DNA from: Strigamia acuminata
Taxonomy: Eukaryota; Arthropoda; Chilopoda; Geophilomorpha; Linotaeniidae
Assembly (NCBI GenBank): GCA_949358305.1
Contig: OX442323.1
Location: 3,038,001 to 3,102,000, forward strand
Length of the DNA: 64,000 nucleotides
Direction of reading: 5' to 3'
Of this stretch, positions 11,394 to 24,713 are shown piece after piece; position 1 is the stretch's first letter, and the number at the start of each line of letters is the position of its first letter. The notes beneath the pieces were generated by a model that was given only the letters and a program-made list of their open reading frames with translations, did not search any database and had not been told where the DNA came from. A program made the position numbers and the translations under genes.

Positions 11394-11640
11394 CAGCGGT
11401 CGGCAACTGGCGGCCTGCGGTCCGGATCCGGCCCGCGGAAGGTCAAAACTTGGACCGCCAGATATTTTTTATTATATATTTTTTTGGTATTTTTGTTGTT
11501 ATTTGGTGTTTTTTTTATTTTTTGTTTTTTGTTTGGTGTTTTTTGTGTTCTTTTTTTTTTATTTTGTTGTCTTTTTCTGGACCTCAAAAAAAATTTTCAC
11601 TAGTATCCGGACCCCACTCAAAATTACTTGCCGACCCCTG
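11394..11640. mobile_element. hAT MITE with perfect 8-bp target duplication
   Basis: The element starts CAGCGGTCGGCAACT and ends TTGCCGACCCCTG, inverted relatives typical of hAT ends. It is flanked on both sides by GTCTAATG (11386-11393 and 11641-11648), a perfect 8-bp target duplication. The interior is a T/G-rich low-complexity stretch with no coding capacity. Confidence 0.95.
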
Positions 11641-11649
11641 GTCTAATGG

Positions 11650-14600
11650 ATAGTCTACTCTTAAAAATGCATCGTTTTAGTATCCATTAGAAATCAAAAA
11701 TGGGCTTTTTTAGAAACACTTTTATTCCAGGTATCTGTGTGGTTTTTTTCTTAATGCTTCAGCATATTTCAGTTCTTTTGTTGAATTTCCCCCATCTACA
11801 GTTCGTGCCCCGTATCTTGATGCCAAATTCAAACTGCGCATCACATTCTGTGCATGCATTTAACATGGCGATTGTCACGCTTGTTGCACACAAAGAAGTT
11901 GCAACAACAAACTTTCGGCACCACGCTGTAAATTACTTTAGTTAATGAGTTTATTGTGGTTAATTTACTTTATTTTAGTATCATTAGAACTAAGAATTAA
12001 GCTCGATGCTGCTAAATAACGACTGGAATTAGGAAATCATCTGCACGGAACGGGATGGGGATACCGGGCACCAACTGTAGCATTGTTGATGCATAGCAAT
12101 AGCAGCTGAGCCACTGTTTCAGCAGGGTTTATTTTTTTTATGGTGCAAATTCCCACATTAGTGATGTGTGATGCATCACTGCAGTACAGTCTAACCTCGT
12201 TGTCAAGAGTTGAGACAAATTTTGGTTAATACAGACCCCTGAAACCCTAGTTTTTCTAAACCATTGTTTCCATTTGAAATTAACGACGTGACAAATTCTT
12301 TAGTAAATAAATGAGGACGACAAAAGAAAATTAAAGCAACTTTTCCTGGCTTTGGAATTTTAGCGTGGACTGGAACGTTGACCCAACATTCCAGTGCATT
12401 TGAATTAACAAGCCACATGCCCCAACATTAAGAGCATATTGGAATGTTTTGTTGTTAGTAAATGCTGCCTAAAGACAGACCACTTAAACTTTGATCTTTT
12501 ATGGTTACGATTTGCAACAATGGGACGAAGTGTCACGTTTTCAGGTAATTTTAAACGAAAATCGTTTAAAAATGCCATTTACTAATAGGTACATTACGCG
12601 CCATCTGTCGGTGGTTTCTGAAAGTAGAAAGATAAAGATTGTGCATAAAATGATTCGAAGGATGATTGTATTTTTCTAATTTCAAATTCTCAATGTTATT
12701 TTTTGAAATAAAGAAAAATCCTATTTAAATAAAAATCTAAAAATTATCAATCTTTTACCGATTTAACTACCAATAATACAGAAGCGCCGTCTCGTGACGT
12801 TTGCAACGTAAATCAATAAAAGCTACAACTAAATCAAAAATTACGTAAATGCTTAACGAAAATTTCAAAGCAAATTAATTAACTCTAAAAAAAATTAAAT
12901 ATCCCCATTTAAATTTCAAAACACTATAAATAAAAATAAATAAAAAAATAAAAAAAAATATTCAGAATCTACAACTTACTTACGCAAAATAAATTTATAA
13001 TTATAAATTTACAAATTTATTTTTCCCTATTAGTCAAATTTCGTCAAAACGTTTCATTCTGCAGCTTAAATAAAATCACGACATCAGAAGGTAGTGCCAT
13101 CTCTGAAGAACCATTAAAAGCACAAATTAATAACTGCAAACAATAAAAATAAAAAAACATTAAGAAATAATAAAAATAATATATATAAACACTATAAAAA
13201 CTACCCACGATAGGACAAAACAAAAATAAAAAGCATAAATGCTGTAATTCCCATCCATTATCCACCAAAATAAAAATAAAAAACTAATTGAATTTTAACA
13301 ACTCGTAGCTGCATTGTGGTAGTCAATAATCTCACGGTACATTCGAAACAAACGGACAACGTGTAATTTAAAAAACCCATATTCCGAGTTTTCTCAAACT
13401 TTTAAATTCAAATTTTTCCCAGACAAAATATCGAGTAATAAAGGACAAATCGTCACGTCTCGTTCATCAAAACCGTTAGAATTTCAAATTAAATGCTGCT
13501 AATGTTCAACCAACCGCCATATTTCCGCATCACTGACTCGTGATGTTTCCATCTGGGTACCGATTATTCAGTTAGGTCATCTACAATAACGGCGATTGCT
13601 TGATTTGTACATACATCGGTCAATTTGGCTACCGGCGGCCATTTTGTTCATCCATTTTGTAATTTGTTCGTTTCGGACCTTGGATGTTTGAATGGACCGA
13701 TTTTAGCTTATCACTCGGAATTAATAACTCTTAAAAATGTTATAAGATACTTTCGATCAGCACTCGCGAAACTTGATTAATGATTCGTCTCACTTGTCAA
13801 ATTTAAATTTAACTCATCGCGGACGAAGTTTTTCTCACTTCGTGCAGATCAAGGTTGAGAGATAATAGCAATATAGGTTTAGCGCCGACAACCGCTGCTG
13901 GACTTTGATAGGCTGAAAAGTTATGATGTAAGCCGGCTGATGATCATGACGTAACAAGCACTAAGTTGTATTTGAAACAACGGAGGCGAATGCATTTTTC
14001 GGCAGAACTTCTGATAGAAACTGAATAAAATAAACCGATAATAAATAAATAAATAAATAAAACTACAGCATTTGCTGTAATTTAATGAGATAAGGTAATT
14101 TGCAACCGATATATTAATTTACATCAGTGCAGTAGTTTCCACCTATTGGTGATATTTGTCACGAATCGCGAATTTCAATCAACCTTTTCTATAGTGACGT
14201 CCGCAGACTGATGCGATCCCTCATATTTGAATCTGATTGGTCTCTCCCAATCACATGACGTTCATTTCCCCGCACACACGATATGTAACATAAACATCGG
14301 TAATAATTTCCATCAATCCAGCCTGATTCTTTCGTCGCACGATGAAGATCGCTTAGCATTCGTGTTTTCTTTTAACCAGGCCAGCACATCGGATCCGGTC
14401 CAGTCAAATAACTCGTTGCCACTGCTATGTCCGCCGCCATTGATGCATCCTGACACCTCATTGGTCAACGCCAGCACGTGGAATCACACAAGTGCCAGCA
14501 TGTCTATTTCCAATACAATTGACAAGGTATTTCGAGCAATTTTTTCAAACTGTCGATTGATAAACACTAAAAACAATGATGAAACCTCGGCCGCAGACAT

Positions 14601-15250
14601 TGCCTCACAAACATAAAATCGTATATAAATATTTATTAACAAATATTAAGAAATAGCAATAAAAGAGGAAGTAATAACAAATAAATATGGTCGAGTCATA
14701 AATGTTGCTGTTGGTCACAGGTACAGCGAGTAAAGGTGTGCGGACAAAACTAATCAATTAGACTAAATACAGAGTATAAAACTAATAAAACACGAATCTA
14801 ATTTACTAACTTCACCCTCTGCATCAATATTTTACACTTTCATCTCAACTTACAGCCTTGATGACATTTTTCCCTTAATTCCCACGCCAACTAAAATGCC
14901 ATTCACCTCACAGACACAATATTGTAGCTCGTAAACCATCACGAAAAACTGCACAAACAGGAACATCAACTCGAGTGCTTTTGGGTATTTTTACAATTCA
15001 AGATGGCCGCAACATTTGGATTAAACCCACAATGCTTACGAAAGAAGGAGTTTAAATTACTATTTACTTATAAAACCCAAAAACGACATAATTCAAAGTT
15101 AGGCTTATTTTTATTTCACCGAAACCCAAAAAAAATGTAAAAACGTGTCCAACGACTCAAAAAATAAGCCTTTTGTATTATTTATAAATTCCAATCAATC
15201 TGAACCCGGATTTAGCCCGAGTAATGAGCCACTTTTGCAAATCCTAATTG
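11650..15250. other. Gene-poor intergenic DNA with one dispersed repeat
   Basis: The block 11918-12081 matches 52346-52536 in direct orientation (shared phrases GTAAATTACTT, AATGAGTTTATTG, TTTACTTTATTTTAG, GCTAAATAAC). Otherwise I see only AT-rich sequence, short frames without splice structure, and a TAAATAAATAAATAAA microsatellite near 14043. Confidence 0.45.
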
Positions 15251-15259
15251 GTTTAGTTT

Positions 15260-15960
15260 AAATGAGTGTGACGTCAGCATTTGAAGGGGAAACACTGTTC
15301 CCATTGACAGACACGTGTAATTACCAACACGCACACTCTTATCTTTGCATGAGGGGGCCACGAGTTGGTGCATTAACCCTTCCATCTATGAAGGTGCCCA
15401 CAGACACCGCCCCGCGCGCCGACTCGTCACTGTCACGACTTAAAACAAGAAATGTCGACACGCGCCCCACAATCGAGCGCTTTAATCGCAATTGGCGGCA
15501 ATTATTCCCACTAGTTTAGGAAATACACGGTGATCGTGATTCGTCGTGGTATGCTACCCACCAACCACCGGCTATCGATTTTGGCACACCCTTCCCTCTT
15601 GCGTTGGCACATGGTACGCCCTATGACAGTGCTGTGCCGTTCACTGCGCCACACGCGGCCTCGTTCCCCCGCAAGGGAAGAATGGAATCGGTGGATGCCG
15701 GCACTGCTCGTTCTTCACGTTCAAATGAGTCGGGCCTCCTTTGTTCACGCCGTCTTGGCCTAGCTAGGTTGCAATCCCGATGAGATCTGCCTTCCCCCGA
15801 CGCCCCTACTCGCGAAATGGCGTCCGGCATCCGACAGGTAAGTCGCCAGACAGCCACAATCAGATGCGGCATCATCATCCGAAATCCCCATTGCTCGCAG
15901 CTTCTCTTTCGTGGGGGAGCTTCACTGCGCACCACGTTACCCCGGTAACCGTATCCCATT
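15260..15960 (+). promoter_or_regulatory. GC-rich promoter-like block, probable B4GAT1 5' region
   Basis: This is the only long GC-rich non-repeat stretch in the first 19 kb. It contains a CRE-like TGACGTCA core (about 15269) and CpG-rich sequence, and includes the candidate first coding exon at 15817-15837. Open frames on both strands here reflect base composition. The promoter role is inferred from composition and position. Confidence 0.4.
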
Positions 15961-16091
15961 GATAGCTGGAGTGGTATAGAAAATAAGAATTAGAAAATGT
16001 GTGGATTGTTCGTGCGGGGAATCGCTTTTGTCTATTAAACGTGGGTTAATGAGTGAAAAATATTTTTTTTTTCTGAAAATTGGCAGACAGA

Positions 16092-16125
<34 letters not shown>

Positions 16126-19100
16126 GTTTTATTTTGTTGCCATTCGCAGTGTCGTGACGTCGAGATGGCTTCGATCGAGACCCGTGAACCGAACTCGAAG
16201 GAATAGTCGACAAATCAACATCACGTTTCACGTATAGTTCCGCAAACGGTCGATCGCTTTTCAATATTGAGTGCAGCCAAACAGGATGCGTAACCAAGTC
16301 GACCGATTGTGTGGGAAATTGTGTTAATTTTTCTCGTATTTTTTTATGGACCCGTAATTAGAACATTTATATCGATCAAGCGGCAATAACGGACCGATAA
16401 CCAGTTTTATTTCGCCGTCTCTCGCCGAGTCAAAACGGGATAAGAATGTTATCTCATGATTGCATCATTAAATATTTAGTACGCTAAGAATGTTAGTGCT
16501 TGTATTATTACTTGCAAGGGGAGTTAGACACCGGAAGCACATGTAGCAAGATGAAAGGCATAGCAATGCAGAGCGTACTACAGGGCACAACGGTGAAAAA
16601 TCGATGCGCGACGTTTAGTTACCAAGTGTGGAGACTCGAATGGTATTAAAACGGAGAAAAATGAGTCGAGTGGACGAATATTTCTAATAGAAAATTATAT
16701 ATAAGTGCTGCGTCGTTTAGGGTGGTGGAAAAATTGTCGTTTTTACGGAATTAGTCGGGATTAAATGTCTGATAAATTAATTAACGTGTAGTTTGTCGTA
16801 AGTAAGGAGTAGGGCTAGGATAAATGCATAAATGCATACAATATATTTATATTCAATAAAAAGCCGAAATCGGCTGTAAATGAATATTTTTCGAAAATCA
16901 GAAATATATGCATAAATCGTTAGTTTTCCGGGGAAAAATGGCGATGTGTCTTTTTTTAACGATGTGTAACATGTACGTATCAATTTTTGCCTTTTTTTAA
17001 AGATTTCGCCAAAAACAGACACCAGGGGAATGTCTGGAAAAAGTTTTAAAAAATAAACAAATAAAAAAATAGAAAAAAATGAATTTTAATTATTAATTAT
17101 AATTCATTTGAAATCGCATTAAGTTGTTATTTAACACCTGATTTCACTCGAATAAATTTTTTTATTTTGCATAAAGTGGAATATTTGGTGCATATTTTAT
17201 GCGCATAAAACGAATTTTATTTTGCATAAATTTACGGGGCCTAGTAAGGAGTATTCTTAGTTCTAAATCGCGTTTCTTTTCTTGTAAAAATAAGAGAATC
17301 GTCTTTATTTATTTAGAATAAGGAAAAAATTTGCAGCGGCGGGTCATTTTAATTTTTAATTTTAATGGCGGGAGGTTTGAATTTTTTATTTAGTTGCACG
17401 AGTTTATTTGATGTGCAGACTGCGTTTTTGGTTGGTCATGTGATTATCGTCGTTGAGAATCGATGTGTGTAGCCGTAAGAAATCTACAAAAGAAGGGAAA
17501 AAGCGTAGGAGTTGTGTATCGATTTTTGTCTTCCTCCATCTAATATTAAATTGACGCGATCGAGTCTTGGGAATGCGGATGTACGGTGGAAATTATTGTT
17601 TATAAGCGTCACGTTAAATGGTTTCTGGTAGTTTTAGATGGACGCGATTAATTTGCGATTTACGAGTTTTAAAAGACGTGTTATACTTCTTGATTTTTCT
17701 CTCTCTTTTAACGCTTAGCCTACCGTGATCCGTACAAGAAAAACAAGACGAATCAAGTAATGCATTTTGACTTAGAATTTCTTATTTTATTATCATTAAA
17801 ATTAAAATAATAACGGAGAAAATAGAGAGTTTTCGTTTCTTCCTTTTCCCTTGGTTGGAGTGGTGGAATCGCGTAAAAGAAGAACTGCGACAATTCTCGT
17901 TTAGATTTGTATCTCGACTCGTGTGATTAAAATGTAATATCAAACATAATAATTAATGAGAACACTCGAGGTCAAAATGGCCGATCGATGCGAGGGGGAT
18001 TACACGTTTGGTTTTGTAAGAAATTCGTTTAATGTTATTTGGAAAAGAAAAAAAAAAAATTTTTTTTAAATTAATTAATTTGGTATTTTTTTTTTTTAAA
18101 TTTTTTTTTTAATTTTCTGCTGCATTAAATGCGACTCGTGTTCCGCGATTTCATTGTAATTTTCTAAATTCCTTTCTCATATTTTTGCTCTTAAATTTAA
18201 TTCTAATTCCACGTCGCCATCCGAATCGATCTTCTGCCAACTTTAATGATTCTGCTGCTGACAACAGCTTTTAATTCGTGCAGAATGCCAGAAACCCCTT
18301 TTCTTGTAGTCCTACATTGATCAAAATTTAAAACAAAAAAAATAAAATAATAATAATGGAAATAATAGTAAAAAGGTTTCAATTTATGATTCTCGCACAA
18401 TAAAGTTGACTTTGAGCAGAAAACACTCACTTATCCAAACGCACGCATCCACTCGAAAGCATAAAACAAATGCAAAGTGTAAAAGCATTTCCAACCACAG
18501 GGAATTCCAATACACAAAACACACAAAATAAAAACGAAAAAAAAATGCACACAAAACCGTAGTTATATCAGTTCGTCCAGACAGCAGACACGAAGCAACC
18601 TTCAACCGAGCCAATCAATACGCACAAATGTTAAATTTCGTGGCGCACAAACTCACAATAGGTGCGTTCAATTCTAAATGGTTTTCCCCGTTTTCGTCGT
18701 TTTCCCACACCGGGTGTATACGCATTTGACGTCACATTTCGGAAATCGGATTTCCTGAAAACCGTTTTCATGAAAACCAGAAAATCGTGGTTTTCGTGGT
18801 TTTCAAATCGTTTTCCCGGGCCGCCATTTTATAATTGAATAGATCGGCCAATTTTCGGCCGCATTTGCGCGATCGAAAGCGGCCGATTTTGGCCGGATCT
18901 GTGCTCAATGTTGAAAACTGTTTTCATCGTTTTCGGAAAACGATGAAAAACGGTTTTTGAAAGCTATTTTAGAATTGAAAAATGAAAAATGATACTAAAA
19001 TGATCTTCTTTTCGTTGCATTAATTTTAGTTGACCGGGATGCTGCGCCGTCGGCCCGTTCCATGCGCCGTAGTGTTTACATTCCTGAGTGCACTGACCAT

Positions 19101-21353
19101 CTACAACATGATGCTCGGATTCCGCCTTATCCCCATGGAACGCACCGTGGCCGTGAGCTCGAACGATACAATGCGTGCGTTCCACGACTGGTTCGACAAT
19201 CCCCACACGCCAATGTCAATCAACAGCTCGGACGCGAGTCACCAGCTGCACTTCCGCTCAACCGTGGGCCGAATGGACGCCAGACGTCGCTACAAAATCC
19301 ACGATTTCCTAGTAGTGGGTAAGAAATGGGACCAAGTGAGCACGGGTCGAGTGTGCCTGGCCACGCAGACGTCGTTGGACCGGTTCGCCACCCTGGGCGA
19401 AGTGGCGTCCGAATGGCAGGGTCCGGTGAGCGTGACGGTGTTCGCGCCCGACCAGGAGTTCCCGCTCGCGTTGCGCTACGTCACGTTCTTGCAAAACTGT
19501 TTCCCGGCCGTCAACGAGAACGTGTCCTTCCACGTGGTGTACCCGGCCAACCGGCCGCCCGTCTACAGCAGTCGCCTGGACAGCGAGCCGCTCGTCATGA
19601 ATTGCAATCAGCCGCAGGAGAGTTTGACGCGGGTGCTCAAACTGCGCCCCCTGTCCATGATGCAGTGGCGCGACATGACGCTCTACCCGCAAAACCACCT
19701 GCGCAACGTGGCGCGCAAAAACTGCCAGTCACCGTACGTCTTCCAGACCGATGTGGACATCATCCCGCGACGTGGACTCGCGCTGTCGCTGGCGCAGTTT
19801 CTGCGCAGACCCGACGTGTGCGACCCTTGCTCGTTCGTGGTGCCCACGTACGAGGTCAAAGCGAGTGTGCCTCAGTTGCCGTTGACGAAGAGCGAGTTGA
19901 TTCAGTTGGTGCATAAGCGGCAGGCGCAGCCATTCCATAAAGTGATTTTCATCTACAATCAGTACGCCACGAACAATACCCGGTGGGAGCAGATACCCGA
20001 GACGGACGAGATGGACGCGGCATACAGAGTCACTAACTACGAGTTCTTTTACGAGCCGTTTTACGTGTCCAAGGACTCGGTGCCGCCGCACGACGAAAGG
20101 TTCGTCGGCTACGGATTCACGCGAAATACTCAGGTATTCATCATTTCCTTATTACATTTATTTGAGGCCATTCAGGGGTTGGCCAATCACAAAAATTGCC
20201 TCTGAGTTTTTGAAATCATGTTAAATCTTGAAGATTTCTTATGATTTTGCTTGATTTTGCTTGATTTTATTTGATTTTACGTGATTTTGCTTGATTTTAT
20301 TTTATTTGATTTTACGTGATTTTGCTTGAATTTACTTGATTTTGCTAGATTTTACTTGATTTTTGCTTGATTTTCCTTGCTTTTTATTGATTTTCCTTGA
20401 TTTTATTTGATTTTCCATGATTTTGCTTGATTTTAATTGATTTTATTTAATTTTATTTGATTTTACTTGATTTTCCTTGATGTTGCTAGATTTTGCTTGA
20501 TTTTATTTGATTTTACTTGATTTTGCTTGATCTTGCTTGATTCTGCTAGATTTTACTTGATTTTTACTTGATTTTTCTTGATTTTGCTAGATTTTGCTTG
20601 ATTTTATTTGATTTTTCCTTGATTTTTCTTTGATTTTCTTTGCGTTTTACTTGATTTTGCTTGGTTTTACTTACTTTTATTTTATTTTACTTGATTTTGC
20701 TTGATTTTGCTTGATTTTACTTGATTTTGCTTGATTTTATTTGATTTTACATGGTTTTGCTTGATTTTGCTTGCTTTTCATTGCTTTTCATTGATTTTGC
20801 TTGCTTTTCATTGATTTTCTTTGATATTCCTTGATTTTGCGAGACAATTTGTAAGATTTTTTTTATAAATTTCAAGAATTTCAGAGAATTTCGGAGGATT
20901 TAATGGATTTCAAAATGCAAAATGAGAAGATTTGCAGCATTGGCTAATGGCTACCCCCTCGATTTTATCAGTGTGATGAATGGAGTGCAAGTGGCTAATT
21001 TGTTTGAAATATTGAAACTATTTCTCATATCTCACATCTCCTTCCCGTTCTCGTGTGCACGCGGGGCGGAGTAGCAAAGGCAGAAATTAATCCGCAAATT
21101 AACGTCACCATCTAAACGTTGTGAATAATTGTATTTGCAGGTTTTCGAAATGGTGTTAGCAGGCTACAAGTTATGGGTGCTCAACAACGCCTTCGCCTTA
21201 CACAGAGGCTTGGTCATGAAGAAAACTCGACCGTTGTGGAGAGAGAGACAAAACAATGCCAATGCTCATCTTTTGGATGGGTTTAAGAAAGAAGTTGCTG
21301 TTAGATACAGCCGAACCAGTAATCAGCACAAAAAAAGAGCCAATCCAAGGTGA
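15817..21353 (+). CDS. B4GAT1: Beta-1,4-glucuronyltransferase 1 (GT49 family)
   Basis: Golgi type II membrane glycosyltransferase. In vertebrates B4GAT1 adds glucuronic acid to the xylose primer on alpha-dystroglycan, which LARGE then extends. Secure exons are up to 20133 and 21141-21353, joined in phase 0 (GT at 20134, AG at 21139-21140). From ATG 19039 they give 435 residues, against about 415 in human. Features from that Met: signal anchor about residues 10-28, a DVD metal-binding motif at 238-240 (FQTDVDIIP), the family segment EPFYV/DERFVGYGF, then VFEMVLAGYKLWVLNNAF and HRGL. Sequons NDT, NSS, NVS and NNT fit a lumenal domain. TTTTAG precedes 19030, and a 21-nt exon at 15817-15837 (MASGIRQ, then GTAAGT) joins in frame and would give 445 residues; that exon is inferred. 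An AATAAA lies at 21379. Confidence 0.92.
15960..18660. other. Probable first intron of B4GAT1, no other gene
   Basis: AT-rich sequence with a poly-T run of about 35 at 16092-16125 and no coding exon that I can support. If the 15817-15837 exon is real, this is intronic; otherwise it is intergenic. Confidence 0.4.
18667..18979. mobile_element. MITE just upstream of the main B4GAT1 exon
   Basis: Inverted ends TTCAATTCTAAA at 18667 and TTTAGAATTGAA at 18979, with inner stretches rich in GTTTTC/GAAAAC (CGTTTTCGTCGTTTTC against AAAACGATGAAAAACGG) on both sides. The right end is only about 50 bases from the splice acceptor at 19029, so the element contributes to the acceptor-proximal intron. Confidence 0.7.
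20220..20850. repeat. Minisatellite in the last B4GAT1 intron
   Basis: Dense variants of TTGATTTTGC, TTGATTTTAT and TTGATTTTAC (10-bp-like unit) fill about 600 of the 1007 intron bases. It is strongly T-rich on the transcribed-sense strand. Confidence 0.9.
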
Positions 21354-21947
21354 ATCAATTTATCCGGGCTGGTCCTGGAATAAATCCCTTGAAACACACA
21401 GTTAGACAGAATTTGAAAATGAGAGGGGGAAAAATGTGGATCAACATATCATTTGTAGAACAATAATGTGAATATCACCTGCTCACTATATTATATATAT
21501 AAAAAAAATACCGTACTAGCACAGCCTTGCACGATTCTCACCTAGCCGAAACCATCAACTAATCTTTCTATCCTTATTTCCAGTTTTCTTTCAAAGTTTT
21601 CTCATTGGCGGTCAAAATTTCAAAGAAAAAAATCATAGTAAGTGATAAAAGAGACTTGAAAGTGGATGTCAAGGTACAATAGCTCAATTTATTTAGCCGG
21701 ATTAACCATTTTTAAACAAAGATTCCCAGTTTTACTCAGATATATTTATTCTAGTCTAGATTTATTTCCACCCTACAACACACTTAGTCTTGTATAGCTA
21801 AAGAATTGCCAGTTCAAAAGAATAAAAACCGAAATGGACTAATAAAGATTAAAAAATTTGCAAAATACAGAATTTTCAGTTTAGAATGTTTTTTCTTTCC
21901 TTTTTCTTTCTTTTTCTATTTCACTTCGTCTTTTCTCGCATTCCGAC

Positions 21948-22491
21948 TATACTCTGTCCATGTGTAACTTGGGCCTATTTCCGATTGGCTGAGCCTTTTC
22001 ACTTGTGTAGTGTTACCAAAAATAGATCAAAACAATGGTTGCCATTTGGACTGCTTTCCAGACAAAACAACCAATAAAAAAAAATTCCAGACAAAACAAC
22101 CAATAAAAAAAATTTCCAGACAAAACAACCAATAAAAAAAATTTCCAGACAAAACAACCAATAAAAAAAATTTCCAGACAAAACAACCAATAAAAAAAAT
22201 TTCCAGACAAAACAACCAATAAAAAAATTTGAAAATTGTTTTGTTCCCTGGAAGAAGCAAGCAATAAACTTAATAAACAGGAATGTTGAAATAAACCGAC
22301 ATAAATCTTGATTTTATGACTTCAAGATACATTTTCTTAGAAAATACAAACAACGTTACATCATTTCAATGATTAAAATCATCAAACAAATTTAAAACCA
22401 CTCTGAACTATTTTTCCTGGTTGCAGCACAGAGTGAGTTATGAGGCTCAGCCAATCGGAAATAGGCCCAAGTCTCGCATGGACAGAGTATA
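21948..22491. mobile_element. TATACTCTGT-family MITE, 544 bp
   Basis: Inverted ends: TATACTCTGTCCATG at 21948 and the reverse complement ending at 22491. About 50 bases are shared in inverted orientation, including GGGCCTATTTCCGATTGGCT. The subterminal GGCTGAGCC with nearby CACTTGTG matches the subterminal motif of the DDE element at 61152-61173. The interior contains a 31-bp tandem array. Confidence 0.9.
22053..22230. repeat. Perfect 31-bp tandem repeat inside the MITE
   Basis: About six copies of a unit containing TTCCAGACAAAACAACCAAT plus an A-run. All minus-strand frames are open through it only because of the repeat. Confidence 0.95.
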
Positions 22492-22499
22492 CTTTCTTT

Positions 22500-23540
22500 T
22501 TCTGAATTTCTGTTTTCCATTAAAGAACACATCGCAAATGGACTGGTTTTCACCAGACTCGCTTCCCCAGCTGCTTCCTACTCCGTTACGGTCCAGCATA
22601 GTTTATAATTTTGTATGTTTGTCTTCAATTCCCAATTAGAAAATGGAAAGACAAAAATAAAATCGAGCGTGCCATTCTTTTGGCAAGGAGTTGCATTTAC
22701 CCATTTTTTGCTCGTGCGATTGCAAAAAATTCCAATTTCTGCTTAGTTTACCTGTAATTTAGTATTGGCGTCAAATCTTTATTTTCTTCTCCCTCACATA
22801 TTTTTTTTTGCATAATCCAAAGCCAGCATTTTTAAAATTTAATACCCGTATTACCATAAACATAAAAGCGCACGAAGTGAACACAAACTAGCCTTTGACC
22901 TACACATGAGTGAAATGCACACAATCACTTCTAGTCTCGTGACCAGATTCTTGGCAAACAGTCAACATTATCAAAATCTGGTGCTCATAAACAAAGCTCC
23001 CCGACTGTTCTCACTTGTCATATCACAAAAGCAAATGCAAATGTATTGCAAGAAATGTCGCCCACATCTCGGACTCAAATAAACGTATGAATAAAAATAA
23101 ACTCTCTTTCTCCGCCTGGCTATCTCGCTTCTCTGCATTGCTCCAACAGTTGTAGGCTTCCCGACACTACAAAAATAATATATTTTGTTTTTCTTGTGGT
23201 AATTTTTATTTTTTGTTTTTATTTTATTTTTGGCAACTTCAGCTCGATTTGATCGATTTATTTCCGGGTGTGGTCGATACATATGGATCCCATATTCCTT
23301 CTCAACGATTGATCCGTTCAGTTTTCATTATTATCCGACTCCATCTGGCGGAATTGGAGCCGATCTCGTGTTTTCCGCTGCGATTTTAAAGCTTTCTGGC
23401 CCCGCGCGGGAAATGGAACCAGTGGACAAACCGGATGCAAATCCAATTGTGTGATGCAGAAATTCCTTCCTGTTGAGTGGACACTGGACAGTGTGTGGTT
23501 CGGCGCATTTTGACCCGAACAATAATCTCTTTTTATGCCG
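22500..23540. other. Intergenic DNA
   Basis: No exon, RNA or element is supported. A short GC-richer stretch at 23330-23450 has open frames on both strands but no splice structure. Confidence 0.35.
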
Positions 23541-23545
23541 TTATT

Positions 23546-24467
23546 AGAGATTTTGCAGGATGCATTTTTCCCTTACAGTTAAAGACTATAGGGTATAAAA
23601 ATAGTTTAAGGAAAAAATGATAATTAAGTTTTTGCGGCTGCACTTTTCCCTTATCACTACACTATTTCAGCCAACTACTGACAGTTAGTAATTTTGAGCC
23701 TAAAAATTCAATTTGGGGGTGTAAATGTGCAAATTTCTGCATAAAATTCCATTATTACGTCTATAAAGTATGGCTTTGGGCTTAAAATTCAACTTTGGGC
23801 CTCACTTATCATTCAATCTACGTACCTATGACTGTGATGTATTTGATCGGGACAACAAAATAATCGCCATTTGCAATGGGCCGAGCTAACAATATAGTGT
23901 TCTCAATTCTGATTGGCTGCGCTATATTTTAATTTAGCGTTGAAAACGATACACTAAAGATTTTTCCCTTACGATATGGCACAAAAATAGTGTATCGTGG
24001 AGCAAAATACCGTATTACCCCGCTTATTGCCACATGCCGGTGTAGTGCGAGTATTACCGGCATGCCGATAAACCCCGTTTTTAACGGCATGCCGGTGTAA
24101 GTGAGTACGAATTTTTTTTTTAATTTTGAGCCCAAAACATGCTTAAAACGCCTATTTAGATGTCTAAAACGTAGGAAATTGGCCGAAATTTCTATAAAGG
24201 TTCCACAAAATTTAGTAGTAATCTTCAGAATATCAAGAAAACTTAATTAAGGGCCCAAATTTTAACATAATTTATCATCTGGGCTCTTTTAAACAAAAAA
24301 AACAAAAAACCAATTTTTTCACTTATACCGGCATGTTTCGCTCTATACCGGCATGCCGGTATAGATTTTTTACCCGCAATTTCAAAACTATGATGAACCC
24401 ATGCCCAACGGCATACAGCAATAGGCGGGGTAATACGGTAAGGGAAAATGCATCCCGCAAACTCTGT
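23546..24467. mobile_element. MITE family B, copy 2, reverse orientation, with nested MITE
   Basis: Ends AGAGATTTTGCAGGATGCAT at 23546 and CCCGCAAACTCTGT at 24467, again with ATT outside each end. The interior matches the 6197-6914 copy in reverse orientation (CAATTCTGATTGGCTGCGC). Interrupted at 24008-24440 by a different element. Confidence 0.85.
24008..24440. mobile_element. Nested MITE with TACCGTATTACCCCGC ends
   Basis: Inverted ends TACCGTATTACCCCGC (24008) and GCGGGGTAATACGGTA (24440). Inside, near-palindromic GCCGGCATGCC/GGCATGCCGG phrases recur near both ends, so much of the 433 bp could fold. Confidence 0.85.
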
Positions 24468-24713
24468 ATTATCTCACTCTCGCCTTTATTTCGAAGATAT
24501 TGTACCTAAATATTTGAAAAATGTTTCGATTTTCCTCATTTTGCCTCTCGGTTCACTCATCATTAATGAATTCGAGGCATGTGGCATGAATATTGCATTT
24601 TGAAGTGTGGCCAAAAAAAAACATAATGAAAATGACCTTGGTCTATTACTAACGTCATAAAAGCTTCTGTGTCACACACATTAATAAGGAGTGTCGCTTT
24701 TCTGTCAATTACT

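Noticed and set aside
16092-16125. Poly-T run as a reverse-oriented retroposon tail
   Set aside because: No LINE/SINE body or target duplication was found beside it.
19062-20091. Overlapping long frames on both strands at B4GAT1
   Set aside because: Shadow frames caused by the GC-rich B4GAT1 exon, which has clear homology in one frame only.
21999-22264. Hydrophobic minus-strand ORFs rich in FFYWLFCLE
   Set aside because: All three frames are open through a perfect 31-bp repeat inside a MITE.
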